Shown here: piece after piece, positions 9,833 to 18,111 of the stretch
Layout: each line of letters starts with the position of its first letter
Numbering within the stretch: position 1 is the stretch's first letter
Source: Kribbella italica
Lineage (GTDB): Bacteria; Actinomycetota; Actinomycetes; Propionibacteriales; Kribbellaceae
Length of the DNA stretch: 64,000 nucleotides
Assembly (NCBI RefSeq): GCF_014205135.1
Contig: NZ_JACHMY010000001.1
Coordinates: 3,038,001-3,102,000, forward strand
Reading direction: 5' to 3'
The notes under the pieces: model-generated
What the model was told of the DNA's origin: nothing
The model's database searches: none
What the model saw: only the letters and a program-made list of their open reading frames with translations
Translations under genes and position numbers: made by a program

Positions 9833-9854
9833 GAGGCCGGGCGCGTCCGGCCTC
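9833..9854 (+). terminator. Hairpin ending the RiPP-like operon
   Basis: GAGGCCGG and CCGGCCTC form a perfect 8-bp stem around a 6-nt loop, 7 bp after the JmjC stop codon and followed by a C-run. It separates the operon from the ADP-ribosylglycohydrolase gene. Confidence 0.55.
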
Positions 9855-9863
9855 CCCCACCAC

Positions 9864-9869
9864 TACAGT
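9864..9869 (+). promoter_or_regulatory. -10 box TACAGT for leaderless transcript
   Basis: TACAGT lies exactly 7 nt before the ATG of the ADP-ribosylglycohydrolase gene, and no ribosome binding site is present. The same TACAGT-N7-start arrangement precedes the gene at 22307. This spacing puts transcription start at the start codon, as in actinobacterial leaderless mRNAs. Confidence 0.55.
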
Positions 9870-9876
9870 CGCTCGC

Positions 9877-10989
9877 ATGGTTGAGCGGCGGGTGGAAGAG
9901 GAGTACCGGGCGCGCGTCCGTGGTTGTCTGCTCGGTGGGGCGATCGGGGACGCGCTGGGTGGGCCGGTGGAGTTCCGGGACGGGCGGAGCATCGTCGCCG
10001 AGCACCCGGACGGGGTTCGGACGTTCGTTGCTGGCAGCAACAACTGGCCGCCGGGGACGGTGACCGACGACACGCAGATGACGCTGTTCGCGGTCGAAGG
10101 GCTGATTCGGGCCGGCGTACGGACCGATCGGGGGCTGGGGCTGACCGTGGCCGTCACGCAGCATGCGTTCGACCGGTGGCTGGACACGCAGCTGCTGCCG
10201 GGGCCGAGCGGGGAGCGGGACGGGTGGTTGCAGGGTGAGCAGTGGTTGTATGCGCGGCGGGCGCCGGGGAACACGTGTTTGAGTGCGCTGACCGAGGCCC
10301 GCAAGAGTGGGAAGTTCGGCGTACAGGCGGTGAACGACTCCAAAGGATGCGGTGGCGTGATGCGGTCGGCGCCGTTCGGGTTGCTGCCGTACGACGGCAA
10401 CGCGGAGTGGGTCTTCGATGCCGCCGCGGAGTCGGCGGGGTACACGCACGGGCATCCGACCGGCAAGCTGGCGAGCGGGGCACTGGCGCTGCTGATCCAT
10501 CAGATCGTTCAAGGGGCCGACCTCGACAGTGCACTGGATGCGACGCTGGAACTACTTGCACGGAAGGAAGCGCACGAGGAGACCACGGCGGCCTTGATCA
10601 GGGCGCGGGAGCTGGCGGCAGGGCCCGTGCCGGCGCCCGGTCCGGCGACCGTCGAGCTGCTCGGGGGCGGATGGATCGCCGAGGAGGCCCTCGCGATCGG
10701 CGTGTACGCCGCGCTCGCGCGGCCCGAGCCGGGCCAGTTCCTCGACGCGCTCGCGCTCTCCGTCACGCACTCCGGCGACAGCGACTCCACCGGCGCGATC
10801 TGCGGCAACCTCCTCGGCGCGCTGCACGGCGAGACCGCGCTGCCGGCCGAGCTCGTGTTCGCCGTCGAGGGGCGCGGCGTGATCCTCCAGCTGGCCGACG
10901 ATCTCGTGCTCGAGTACACCCGCCGCGACCGCCTGCACGGCGAGTACGGCCCCGAGACCGCGTGGCGGAACCGCTACCCAGGCTGGTGA
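9877..10989 (+). CDS. ADP-ribosylglycohydrolase family protein
   Basis: 370-residue member of the DraG/ARH family, which removes ADP-ribose from proteins or related substrates using two Mg ions. Motifs in order are GCLLGGAIGDALGGPVEF (~17-33), TVTDDTQMTLFAVEG (~62), CGGVMRSAPFG (~155), HGHPTGKLASGAL (~190) and HSGDSDSTGAICGNLLGA (~294). The acidic TDDT and DSDSTG segments provide the metal ligands. The start at ATG 9877 is supported by a TACAGT box 7 nt upstream (leaderless). It follows the RiPP-like operon but a hairpin lies between them, so a shared role is uncertain. Substrate unknown; some family members act on nucleotide or tRNA-linked ADP-ribose. Confidence 0.9.
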   Translation: MVERRVEEEYRARVRGCLLGGAIGDALGGPVEFRDGRSIVAEHPDGVRTFVAGSNNWPPGTVTDDTQMTLFAVEGLIRAGVRTDRGLGLTVAVTQHAFDRWLDTQLLPGPSGERDGWLQGEQWLYARRAPGNTCLSALTEARKSGKFGVQAVNDSKGCGGVMRSAPFGLLPYDGNAEWVFDAAAESAGYTHGHPTGKLASGALALLIHQIVQGADLDSALDATLELLARKEAHEETTAALIRARELAAGPVPAPGPATVELLGGGWIAEEALAIGVYAALARPEPGQFLDALALSVTHSGDSDSTGAICGNLLGALHGETALPAELVFAVEGRGVILQLADDLVLEYTRRDRLHGEYGPETAWRNRYPGW

Positions 10990-11105
10990 ACCGGCAGCCG
11001 GGGCGTCCGGCCCGTCCCCCGAGGATCAGGCCCGGCGCCCCGGCCGGTCAGTAGGCCGGCTCGTGCGTCAACCACCCGCCGAGGCGGTCCGCCCGATTGC
11101 CGGCC

Positions 11106-11133
11106 TCCCGGCCCTCCGATCGAAGGGCCGGGA
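11106..11133. terminator. Bidirectional hairpin terminator
   Basis: TCCCGGCCCT and AGGGCCGGGA form a perfect 10-bp stem with an 8-nt loop between the convergent ADP-ribosylglycohydrolase and flavin-oxidase genes. Its symmetry suits termination from both sides. Confidence 0.7.
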
Positions 11134-11140
11134 CAGCTTC

Positions 11141-12730
11141 TCACTCGGCGGGTTCGATGGAAAGCCGGTGCCGGAACACGTTGCGCGGGTCCCAGGCCTT
11201 CTTGATCCGCTGCAGTCGCGGATAGTTGCCGAGGTAGTACAACGCGTGCCACGGTACGCCGGAGGTGTTCTGCGCCGGGTCGGCCAGATCGCCGTCCGGG
11301 TAGTTGATGTACGACCCGGCGTTCACCGCGTTCGGCACCGGTACGCCGCCGGTCTCGCGGTAGATGTCCCGGTACGTCGCCCGCACCCACTCCAGGTGCC
11401 GGGCGTCCTGCGCCGGGTCCTCCCAGCTCGCGGCCATCACCATCTTCATCACCACGTCGCGCTGCGCGGTCGCGGTCGCGTCCGGCGGCACGGTGTTCAC
11501 CTGGCCGCCGTACGGGACGAACAGCAGACTGCTCTCCGGCCCCTGGTACGTCGGGTCGGTCAGGTGTTCGTAGATCGTCTCGAACTGCGCGGCGGTGTAG
11601 CTCTTGCGCAGGTAGCCCGCCTTGTACTTCGCGCGGCTCGGCGCGATGTCCTCCGCGATCGACCGCTGGATCGTCCGCTGCAGGAACGGCCCTTCGCCCT
11701 GGTCGACCACCTGCGGCGCCGGCGACACGCCCTCGACGATCGCCGCGTTGAAGTCCTTCAGCAACTGACCGGCGTTCGGCACCCCGGCGTCGATCTGGGT
11801 CGACAGCAGGAACCCGCCGGCCGACTTGTGGGTCAGGATGAACGGGCTGTACAGCGTCGCGTACGGCGAACCCGGCGCGTTGTTGCGCTCGTAGAAGTCG
11901 AAGAAGTTGCGCAGCGTCCGCAGGAAGCCGGCCTTGGTGATCGTGTTCCAGTCGTAGACCGTGATCGTCGACAGCAGCGACGAAGGGGCCTTGGGCAACA
12001 ACTTGGCGGGGTCCGCGCCGCGCGCGCCGGCGGTCCGGAGCAGGTACCGGGTGACGACGCCGAAGTTGCCGCCGCCACCGCCGGTGTGGGCCCACCACAG
12101 GTCGCGGTGCTCGTTGTCCCTGGTCGCCAGCACGAGACGGGCGCGGCCGCGGGCGTCCACGACGACCACCTCCACGCCGTACAGGTGGTCGACGACCGAG
12201 CCGTACCGGCGCGAGAGCGGCCCGTAGCCGCCTCCGCTGAAGTGGCCGCCGACGCCGACACCGAGGCAGCCGCCGCCGGGCACGGTCACGCCCCAGCCGT
12301 AGAACAGCGCCTTGTAGACGGTCTCGAGCGTCGCGCCGGCGCCGATCGAGAAGGCGCGCCGGCGTTCGTCGAAGGTCACTTCGTCGTACTGCGAGAGGTC
12401 GATCAGCACCTCGACGTCGCTGTGGTCGACGAAGTCCTCGAAGCAGTGGCCGCCGCCGCGGACCGCGATCCGCTTGTTCGCGCGGACCGCGTCCTGCACG
12501 GCGGCGACGGCGTCCTGCGGCGAGCGGACGACCCGGGCGTAGTCGGGGGCGGCGACGAACCGGCGGTTCGTGCCGCGCTGGACAAGGTCGGCGAACCGGA
12601 CGTCGCCGGGAAGGATCTTCTCGCCGCTCGGCCCGCGATCGGCGGCGGCGGACGCGGTGGTTGCGGTGGCGGGGACGGCGATCAGGGCGGCGCTGCCTGC
12701 GAGCAGCCCACGACGACTGAGGTTCGGCAC
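11141..12730 (-). CDS. Tat-exported berberine-bridge-like FAD oxidase (1)
   Basis: 529-residue secreted oxidoreductase of the FAD_binding_4/BBE type. The N-terminus has a twin-arginine signal (SRRGLLAGSAAL, cleavage near residue 28). The FAD domain shows IAVRGGGHCFEDF with the His that links FAD at C8-alpha, and VPGGGCLGVGVGGHFSGGG with a Cys placed as in bicovalently flavinylated oxidases; then WWAHTGGGGGNFGVVT. The C-terminal end has the YINYPDGD / WHALYYLGNYPRLQRIKKAWDPRNVF pattern of the BBE segment. Such enzymes oxidise sugars, alkaloids or similar alcohols with O2. It starts at GTG 12730 behind AGGAG. A second, related oxidase lies at 14613. Substrate cannot be read from the sequence. 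Confidence 0.9.
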   Translation of the reverse strand: MPNLSRRGLLAGSAALIAVPATATTASAAADRGPSGEKILPGDVRFADLVQRGTNRRFVAAPDYARVVRSPQDAVAAVQDAVRANKRIAVRGGGHCFEDFVDHSDVEVLIDLSQYDEVTFDERRRAFSIGAGATLETVYKALFYGWGVTVPGGGCLGVGVGGHFSGGGYGPLSRRYGSVVDHLYGVEVVVVDARGRARLVLATRDNEHRDLWWAHTGGGGGNFGVVTRYLLRTAGARGADPAKLLPKAPSSLLSTITVYDWNTITKAGFLRTLRNFFDFYERNNAPGSPYATLYSPFILTHKSAGGFLLSTQIDAGVPNAGQLLKDFNAAIVEGVSPAPQVVDQGEGPFLQRTIQRSIAEDIAPSRAKYKAGYLRKSYTAAQFETIYEHLTDPTYQGPESSLLFVPYGGQVNTVPPDATATAQRDVVMKMVMAASWEDPAQDARHLEWVRATYRDIYRETGGVPVPNAVNAGSYINYPDGDLADPAQNTSGVPWHALYYLGNYPRLQRIKKAWDPRNVFRHRLSIEPAE

Positions 12731-12831
12731 GACGGACTCCTAGGTCGGTGGAGCTATCGACCGTAGTCGGCGCCACCGGGCCGCGGCATCAACCGGACGG
12801 CGGACTCGCGCCGTCAGCCATCAGGCTTGTT

Positions 12832-13530
12832 TCACCCCAGGTACAGGCGTTCCAGCGGTCCACCGACCAGGACGCCGGCCACCGCGCCCGCCAGCATGAA
12901 CGGCCCGAAAGGGAACATCTCCTTGCGCTTGAAGACCTTCGCGACCGTCAGCACGATGCCGAGCACCGCGCCGAGGAAGAACCCGCCGTACAGGCCGGTG
13001 ACGAACTCGCCCCACCCGAGCCAGCCCAGCGCGACGGCGAGCAGCCCCGACAGCCGCACGTCGCCGAACCCGACGCCGCGCGGAAACACGAACCACAGCA
13101 GGTAGAACACCCCGAAGCCGATCAGCCCCGCGATCGCGGCCCGCCGCAGCGACCCCCACTCCCCCGTCACCGCCGCCGTGACGACGAGCACCCCCGAGAC
13201 CACCCCGTACGTCGGCCAGATGATCGCCGACGGCAGGTACCGCGTCCGGGCGTCGATGTACCCGAGCACCGCCCCCGAAACCGCCAGCGCTATCCACGCC
13301 GCGTAGCCACCCGAGAACCCGATCCGCCAGCCGACCAGCCCACCCGCGACGCCGGCGAGCGCGGCGCACCACGCCGCGGCCCGCGGCGTCGCGAGCTCGG
13401 CGTACAGGAGTTTGGTCTGTCCCTCGTCCAGGATCGGCTCGGGGATCCGGCGCAGCAGCCAGGGCCCGATCAGGTACGCGGCCACGGCACAGACCACCGC
13501 TGCGACGACTCCGGCGATCAGATCAGGCAC
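12832..13530 (-). CDS. Prepilin peptidase (A24, PilD/TadV-like)
   Basis: 232-residue polytopic membrane aspartic protease that cleaves type IV prepilin or Flp leader peptides. About seven hydrophobic segments are visible. The two catalytic Asp are in GYIDARTRYLP (~residue 93) and GFGDVRLSG (~153, the GxGD motif). The N-methylase zinc motif of long PilD proteins is missing, as is common in actinobacteria. GTG 13530 is preceded by TAGGCT at 13539-13544 with 8 nt spacing, suggesting a leaderless message. In actinobacteria this gene is usually near aroE/aroC; no pilin genes are present in the window. Confidence 0.9.
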   Translation of the reverse strand: MPDLIAGVVAAVVCAVAAYLIGPWLLRRIPEPILDEGQTKLLYAELATPRAAAWCAALAGVAGGLVGWRIGFSGGYAAWIALAVSGAVLGYIDARTRYLPSAIIWPTYGVVSGVLVVTAAVTGEWGSLRRAAIAGLIGFGVFYLLWFVFPRGVGFGDVRLSGLLAVALGWLGWGEFVTGLYGGFFLGAVLGIVLTVAKVFKRKEMFPFGPFMLAGAVAGVLVGGPLERLYLG

Positions 13531-13584
13531 GATGCCGCAGCCTAGACGATCGGGAACCCCGCCCGCGGGACCCCTGTGGACAAC

Positions 13585-14598
13585 TCAGCGGATCCGCCGT
13601 GCGACCGCCGCGGCGCCGCCGCCGAGCAGAAGCAGCCCGAGCACGATCACGCCGAGCGTGCTCCAGAACGTCTCGTTGTGCGTCACGTACGTCGTCCGCT
13701 GGAAGGCGTCGTCGGTCGCCGCCCTGGTGAACTCGTAGTCGCTGGTGACCCGCCCCGGTTGCGCGAAGTACGCCGAGTAGGCGGTCAGGAAGTTCGCGGG
13801 CGCCGCGAGATCCTCGACCCGCCCGGCGTACAGCAGCTCCGGCGTGAGCGACGCGTCCGGCACGGTCGAGGCGTCCACCCGGTACGGCGCGGCGACGTAC
13901 ACCGTGACCGCCTGGCTCGTCGTGGCTCCCTTGCTCAGCCGCATCGGGTACACGATGCGCTTCGACGCGAACGACAGCTTCAGCGGCGGCGTCTCCCCGC
14001 CCAGCGACCCGCCGGTCTCCTTCGGCGCCAGCTTGACCGCGACGATCTCCCACTTCTCCGCCAGGTACGGCGTGAGGTTGTCGCCGAGCGTCTGCGGGAC
14101 GGTGTACCCGTTGGTCCGCAGCCAGCCGGTCACCTCCGCCGCGCTCGACCCGCCGAGCCGGACGACCTGGAACGGCCCGAGCACCATCTGCTCCCGCACG
14201 TCGACCCCGGCCCCCGGCGCCGCGCCCGCGGTGTCACCGCCGCGGCCGCCGAAGATCCCGAGATCCCTGAACGGCCAGTACGTCGTCCGCTCGACGACCT
14301 TCGGTCTGGTGATCCGCGCGAGGTCCTCGAACGTCGACGACTCCCCCAGCGTCACCTGCGCCGCGGCCGGCACCGGCATGATCCAGGCGGCCTTCTTCGA
14401 CGAGCCCTGGATCGCCATCGACAGCACGATCTCCTCGGTCGTGCCGTCGAAGCTCACCAGCGCCTGCTCACCGTTGGCGCGGGCCCGCGACTCGGCGTCG
14501 GCCAGGTACCCGCCGCAGGCACAGGCCCACGCCGGAGTGATCCCGCCCAGCAGGAGGCCGATCGCGAGCATCCCTGCGACCACACGCCACGTCTTCAT
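13585..14598 (-). CDS. DUF2330 secreted/membrane-anchored protein
   Basis: 337-residue protein of the DUF2330 family, function unknown. Residues 1-26 are a signal peptide ending AWA, followed immediately by the family's Cys pair (CACGGY). The long middle part is predicted extracellular, and a transmembrane segment at ~307-330 ends in a basic AVARRIR tail, so it is a type I membrane protein. ATG 14598 is chosen because the signal peptide starts there; the frame continues upstream only as a shadow of the neighbouring oxidase gene. It is 14 bp downstream of the second flavin oxidase and may be co-transcribed with it. Confidence 0.85.
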   Translation of the reverse strand: MKTWRVVAGMLAIGLLLGGITPAWACACGGYLADAESRARANGEQALVSFDGTTEEIVLSMAIQGSSKKAAWIMPVPAAAQVTLGESSTFEDLARITRPKVVERTTYWPFRDLGIFGGRGGDTAGAAPGAGVDVREQMVLGPFQVVRLGGSSAAEVTGWLRTNGYTVPQTLGDNLTPYLAEKWEIVAVKLAPKETGGSLGGETPPLKLSFASKRIVYPMRLSKGATTSQAVTVYVAAPYRVDASTVPDASLTPELLYAGRVEDLAAPANFLTAYSAYFAQPGRVTSDYEFTRAATDDAFQRTTYVTHNETFWSTLGVIVLGLLLLGGGAAAVARRIR

Positions 14599-14612
14599 GG
14601 CGAGGACAGTAC

Positions 14613-16085
14613 TCAGGCGAAGGTGTACGGAGCGTGGAAGAAGTTCGTCGGGTCGTACTTGACCTTGATCGCGTGCAGCCGTGCCAGGCTGCCGCCGTAG
14701 TACGACGGGTTGGAGCGACCGGCTTCCAGGTAGTTGATGTACCCACCGGCCGAGAACTTCGTCACCGCGTGATGCCCGTTGGTGACGAAGCCTTGAGCAG
14801 CGCGCAGCTGAGCCGTCGTCGGGTGTGACGGCAGCCCGGAGTACCACTGGATGACGCCGAGCGCCGACCGCCACGGCCAGGCCGAACCACCCGGCGGCTG
14901 CTTCGCCGCCTGCCCACCCAGCGGGTCGAGGATCGCCGACGCGGCGACCTTCGCCTTGGCGGCCGTCCGCACCGCACCGATCGCGCTGTTGATCGTCGCC
15001 GTGTCCATCGGCCCCCGCAGTACGTCGGAACCGGCCAGCCAGCCCTGCCGCGGGCTGGTCGTGCCGCCGCCGAGGTAGGTCACCGCCTCCATGTGCGTCT
15101 TCACCGAGATCGAGCGGGTCGCGCCCTTGGCACCGATGAACCACTCCAGCTGCGCCGCGGCGGCGGTCGCCGAGCCCGTGGTCGAGACACCGACCACGTG
15201 GATCGAGACCGTGCCATTGCTGTTCCCGGTGATGTGGAGGTTCGCCCAGGACGACGCCGGGGCCTCCTGCGCGAAGCGCTGCCAGCCGCGCACGACGGCG
15301 GCGGCCTGCGACTCCGGCCAGGTCAGCCGGAAGAACCCGAGCTTGCCGGCACCGATCGTGGCCAGCCGGAACGACGTGACGATGCCGAGGTTCCCGCCGC
15401 CTCCACCGCGCAGCGCCCAGTACAGGTCGGCGTTCTGCGTCGGGCTCGCCGTCCGGACGACGCCGTCCGCGGTCACCACCTGCAGCGACAGCACCCGGTC
15501 GCTGGTCAGCCCGTACGTCCGGGTGTGGATCCCCATCCCGCCGCCGAGCGCGAGGCCGGCGATGCCGACCGTCGGGCAGGTCCCCGTGGGCAGCGACCGG
15601 GCGAACTTGTCGAGGTAGGCGTGGACGTCGTACAGGCGGGCGCCGGCGCCGATCTGGACGGCGTTGCTCGCGTAGGTGAGTCCGCGCAGCGGGCCGACGT
15701 CGACCATCAGCCCGTTCGTGACCGCCGAGGCGCCGACGTACGAGTGACCGCCGCCCTTCGGGACGCAGATCAGCTTGTTCTTCTTCGCGAACAGGATCGC
15801 CTGCCGGACGTCCTCGACGCTGCCGGCCCGGACGACGCCGGCCGGCTGGACCGAGTCGAAGCGCGGGTTGAACAGCTGGTGCGACGCGGCGTACCCGGTC
15901 TGGCCCGGCCGGAAGAGCGCACCCTTCAGCGCGCGATCGAGCGCGGCCCAGTCAGGCGCCGCGGTGGCGCCTGACGCGGCGTGCACCGCCTCGGCTCCCG
16001 CGGCGGTCGCCAGTGCCCCGGCGGCGAGCAGTCCACCAGCCTTCAGGACGGTACGGCGGTTCCAGAGATCCTCACTGTGGCTCAC
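14613..16085 (-). CDS. Tat-exported berberine-bridge-like FAD oxidase (2)
   Basis: 490-residue secreted FAD oxidase. The signal peptide has WNRRTVLKAGG, a twin-arginine motif, with cleavage near AVHAAS. The FAD domain contains CVPKGGGHSYVG with the flavin-linking His and LPTGTCPTVGIAGLALGGG with Cys, so bicovalent FAD attachment is predicted. YWALRGGGGGNLGIVT and the C-terminal AGGYINYLEAGRSNPSYYGG / VKYDPTNFF segments are typical of BBE oxidases. GTG 16085 is preferred (GAGGAG lies 10 nt upstream) and overlaps the end of aroE by 14 bp; GTG 16103 is an alternative. It is a distant relative of the oxidase at 11141. Substrate unknown. Confidence 0.88.
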   Translation of the reverse strand: MSHSEDLWNRRTVLKAGGLLAAGALATAAGAEAVHAASGATAAPDWAALDRALKGALFRPGQTGYAASHQLFNPRFDSVQPAGVVRAGSVEDVRQAILFAKKNKLICVPKGGGHSYVGASAVTNGLMVDVGPLRGLTYASNAVQIGAGARLYDVHAYLDKFARSLPTGTCPTVGIAGLALGGGMGIHTRTYGLTSDRVLSLQVVTADGVVRTASPTQNADLYWALRGGGGGNLGIVTSFRLATIGAGKLGFFRLTWPESQAAAVVRGWQRFAQEAPASSWANLHITGNSNGTVSIHVVGVSTTGSATAAAAQLEWFIGAKGATRSISVKTHMEAVTYLGGGTTSPRQGWLAGSDVLRGPMDTATINSAIGAVRTAAKAKVAASAILDPLGGQAAKQPPGGSAWPWRSALGVIQWYSGLPSHPTTAQLRAAQGFVTNGHHAVTKFSAGGYINYLEAGRSNPSYYGGSLARLHAIKVKYDPTNFFHAPYTFA

Positions 16086-16899
16086 GATCGTCGAGCTCCT
16101 CACGCGCGGCGGCCCTCATGGCCGCCAGCGGCGCGGGCGACCTACCTGTCATCATCTCGACCTGCAAGGTCGCCTGATGCACGAGCAGATCAAGGCCGTT
16201 CAACAGCTCTGTACCGATCCGGTGCGCCACGAGCGCCAGCTGGGTCGGCCACGGGTGGTACGCGACGTCGAAGACCACCGGCGCGACCTGGGCGAAGTGC
16301 TCCGCCCACGGGTCGACCGCCCCACCGGGCAGCGTCGACACGCACAGGTCGAAGCCGCCGATCTGCTCGACCTGCTGGAAGTCGGTCACCGAGGTCTTCA
16401 GGTCGAGCGCAGCCGCCAGGTCGAGCAGGCGCTCGGCCTTCGCCAGGTCCCGGACGACCAGCGTCACCTCGCTGACCTTCAACCCGCCACGCAAGGCCGC
16501 CAGCGTCGAGGCCGCCGTCGCGCCACCACCGAGCACCACGGCCGTGTCGGCGCCGGTGATCCCCCGCTCGGCGAAGGCCGAGACCAGACCCGGTACGTCG
16601 GTGTTGTGCGCCGAGCGTGACCCGTCCGGCTCGAAGAGCATCGTGTTCGCCGCGCCGATCAGCTCGGCGACCGGGTCGACGGTGTCCGCCAGGTCCAGCG
16701 CGACCCGCTTCAACGGCATCGTCAGCGACAGCCCGCGGACGTCGTCACCCAGCGTGGCGAGGAATCCGCGCAGCTCGTCCTCGCCGACCTCGAACGCGTC
16801 GTACCGCCAGTCGAGCCCGAGCTCGGCGTACGCCGCCCGGTGCATCGCCGGCGACAACGAGTGCGCGATCGGCGAACCCAGCACGGCACAACGAACCAT
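16072..16899 (-). CDS. aroE: Shikimate dehydrogenase
   Basis: 275-residue NADP-dependent enzyme reducing 3-dehydroshikimate to shikimate. It shows the shikimate-binding LGSPIAHSLSPAMH (Ser residues), the catalytic-Lys segment TMPLKR (Lys ~64), NAANTML-like AANTML, HNTDVPGLV (Asp) and the NADP loop VVLGGGATAASTL. ATG 16899 overlaps the mltG stop by one base (TGATG), which fixes the start; the open frame upstream belongs to mltG. It belongs to the ruvX-mltG-aroE series. Confidence 0.94.
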   Translation of the reverse strand: MVRCAVLGSPIAHSLSPAMHRAAYAELGLDWRYDAFEVGEDELRGFLATLGDDVRGLSLTMPLKRVALDLADTVDPVAELIGAANTMLFEPDGSRSAHNTDVPGLVSAFAERGITGADTAVVLGGGATAASTLAALRGGLKVSEVTLVVRDLAKAERLLDLAAALDLKTSVTDFQQVEQIGGFDLCVSTLPGGAVDPWAEHFAQVAPVVFDVAYHPWPTQLALVAHRIGTELLNGLDLLVHQATLQVEMMTGRSPAPLAAMRAAAREELDDREPQ

Positions 16900-18089
16900 C
16901 AGCAGCGACCCTTGTGGGCTTGGCACCACGCCTGCAGCTTGGCGACGTTGGCCTGGTGCTCATCGTCCGTGGTCGCGAACGCGGTCTCACCGGTGTCGAG
17001 GTTGACCAGCGTGAAGTACAGCCACGGCCCCGGTGTCGCGTTCAGCGCCGCCCGCAGGGTGTCCTTGCCCGGCGAGTTGATCGGCGTCGGCGGGAGCCCG
17101 CGGTACTTGTAGGTGTTGTACGGCGAGTCGAAGTCGCGCTCCTCGTCGCTGGTGAACACCCCACCGCTGCGACCGGTCACGTAGTGCACGGTCGAGTCCA
17201 TCTGCAGCCGCATGTCGCGGGCCAGCCGGTTGTAGATCACCCGGGCGACCTTGCCGTAGTCGTCGGAGCGGTTGGTCTCCGCCGCGACGATGCTGGCCAC
17301 GATCACCGCCTGGTACGGGTCGAGCTTCTTGCGCTGCGCGACCTGCGGCAGCTTCAGCTCGGCCTGCGTCTTCGCGAACTGCGCGGTCATCAGCTTCAGG
17401 ATCGTGTACGCCGTCGCGTTCTTCGGGACGTCGTACGTGCCCGGGTAGAGGAAGCCCTCCGGGTTGTTGTTCGCGTACGACGGCAGCCCGAGCGACCAGG
17501 GCTTGGCCAGCGCGGCCGCGACCGAGCCCGGCGGGAGCTTGACCGTCTTGTTCTCCTGCAGCTTCTGCGCGACCTGCTCCTTGGTCCAGCCGGAGTTCAC
17601 CCCGACCCGGGTGACCCGGATCGACTTGGCCGGGTCGAGCATCAGCGCCAGCGCGGCCTTGGCGGACATCTTCTTGCGCAGCGTGAACGTCGCGGCCTGG
17701 ATCTGCGTGCTCCGCGGGTCCTCGCGGGCGGCCCGCTCGAAGGCGCGGGCCGACTTCACCACGTCCTTCTTCTCCAGCGTGTCCGCGATCGCCTGCGCGC
17801 TCTGGCCCTTGGTCACCTCGACCTGGACCGAGCCGGTGCCCTCGCCCTCGTAGTCGGGCGCGGCGAACAGGCCTTCCAGGTAGTCGCGGCCCTTGCCGAA
17901 ACCGAACATGATGCCGCCGATCAGCCCGGCGACGACCACCAGCGAGACGATGCCCGCGAAGCAGCCGAAGCCGCGCCGGGCGCGCTGCTTCTTGCGGTTG
18001 GCGCGCCGCTCGGTCCGGCTCTCCGGGCGCAGGCCCAGATCGACGTCGAGGTCGTCACCGGGGTCCACGTCGCCGTACGTCCTGCTCAT
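16899..18089 (-). CDS. mltG: Endolytic murein transglycosylase MltG
   Basis: 396-residue YceG/MltG family protein that cleaves nascent peptidoglycan glycan strands at the membrane and so may end strand synthesis. A cytoplasmic basic N-terminus (ERRANRKKQRARR) precedes one transmembrane helix at ~43-63. A LysM-like region (VEVTKGQSAQAIADTLEKK) and the catalytic domain follow. The active-site Glu is in IVAAETNR (~residue 272), and RLQMDSTVHY, FDSPYNTY and PTPINSPG are family signatures. It lies between ruvX and aroE, as in most actinobacteria. Confidence 0.93.
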   Translation of the reverse strand: MSRTYGDVDPGDDLDVDLGLRPESRTERRANRKKQRARRGFGCFAGIVSLVVVAGLIGGIMFGFGKGRDYLEGLFAAPDYEGEGTGSVQVEVTKGQSAQAIADTLEKKDVVKSARAFERAAREDPRSTQIQAATFTLRKKMSAKAALALMLDPAKSIRVTRVGVNSGWTKEQVAQKLQENKTVKLPPGSVAAALAKPWSLGLPSYANNNPEGFLYPGTYDVPKNATAYTILKLMTAQFAKTQAELKLPQVAQRKKLDPYQAVIVASIVAAETNRSDDYGKVARVIYNRLARDMRLQMDSTVHYVTGRSGGVFTSDEERDFDSPYNTYKYRGLPPTPINSPGKDTLRAALNATPGPWLYFTLVNLDTGETAFATTDDEHQANVAKLQAWCQAHKGRC

Positions 18090-18111
18090 CCTTCGACCAC
18101 CGCTGTTCCGT

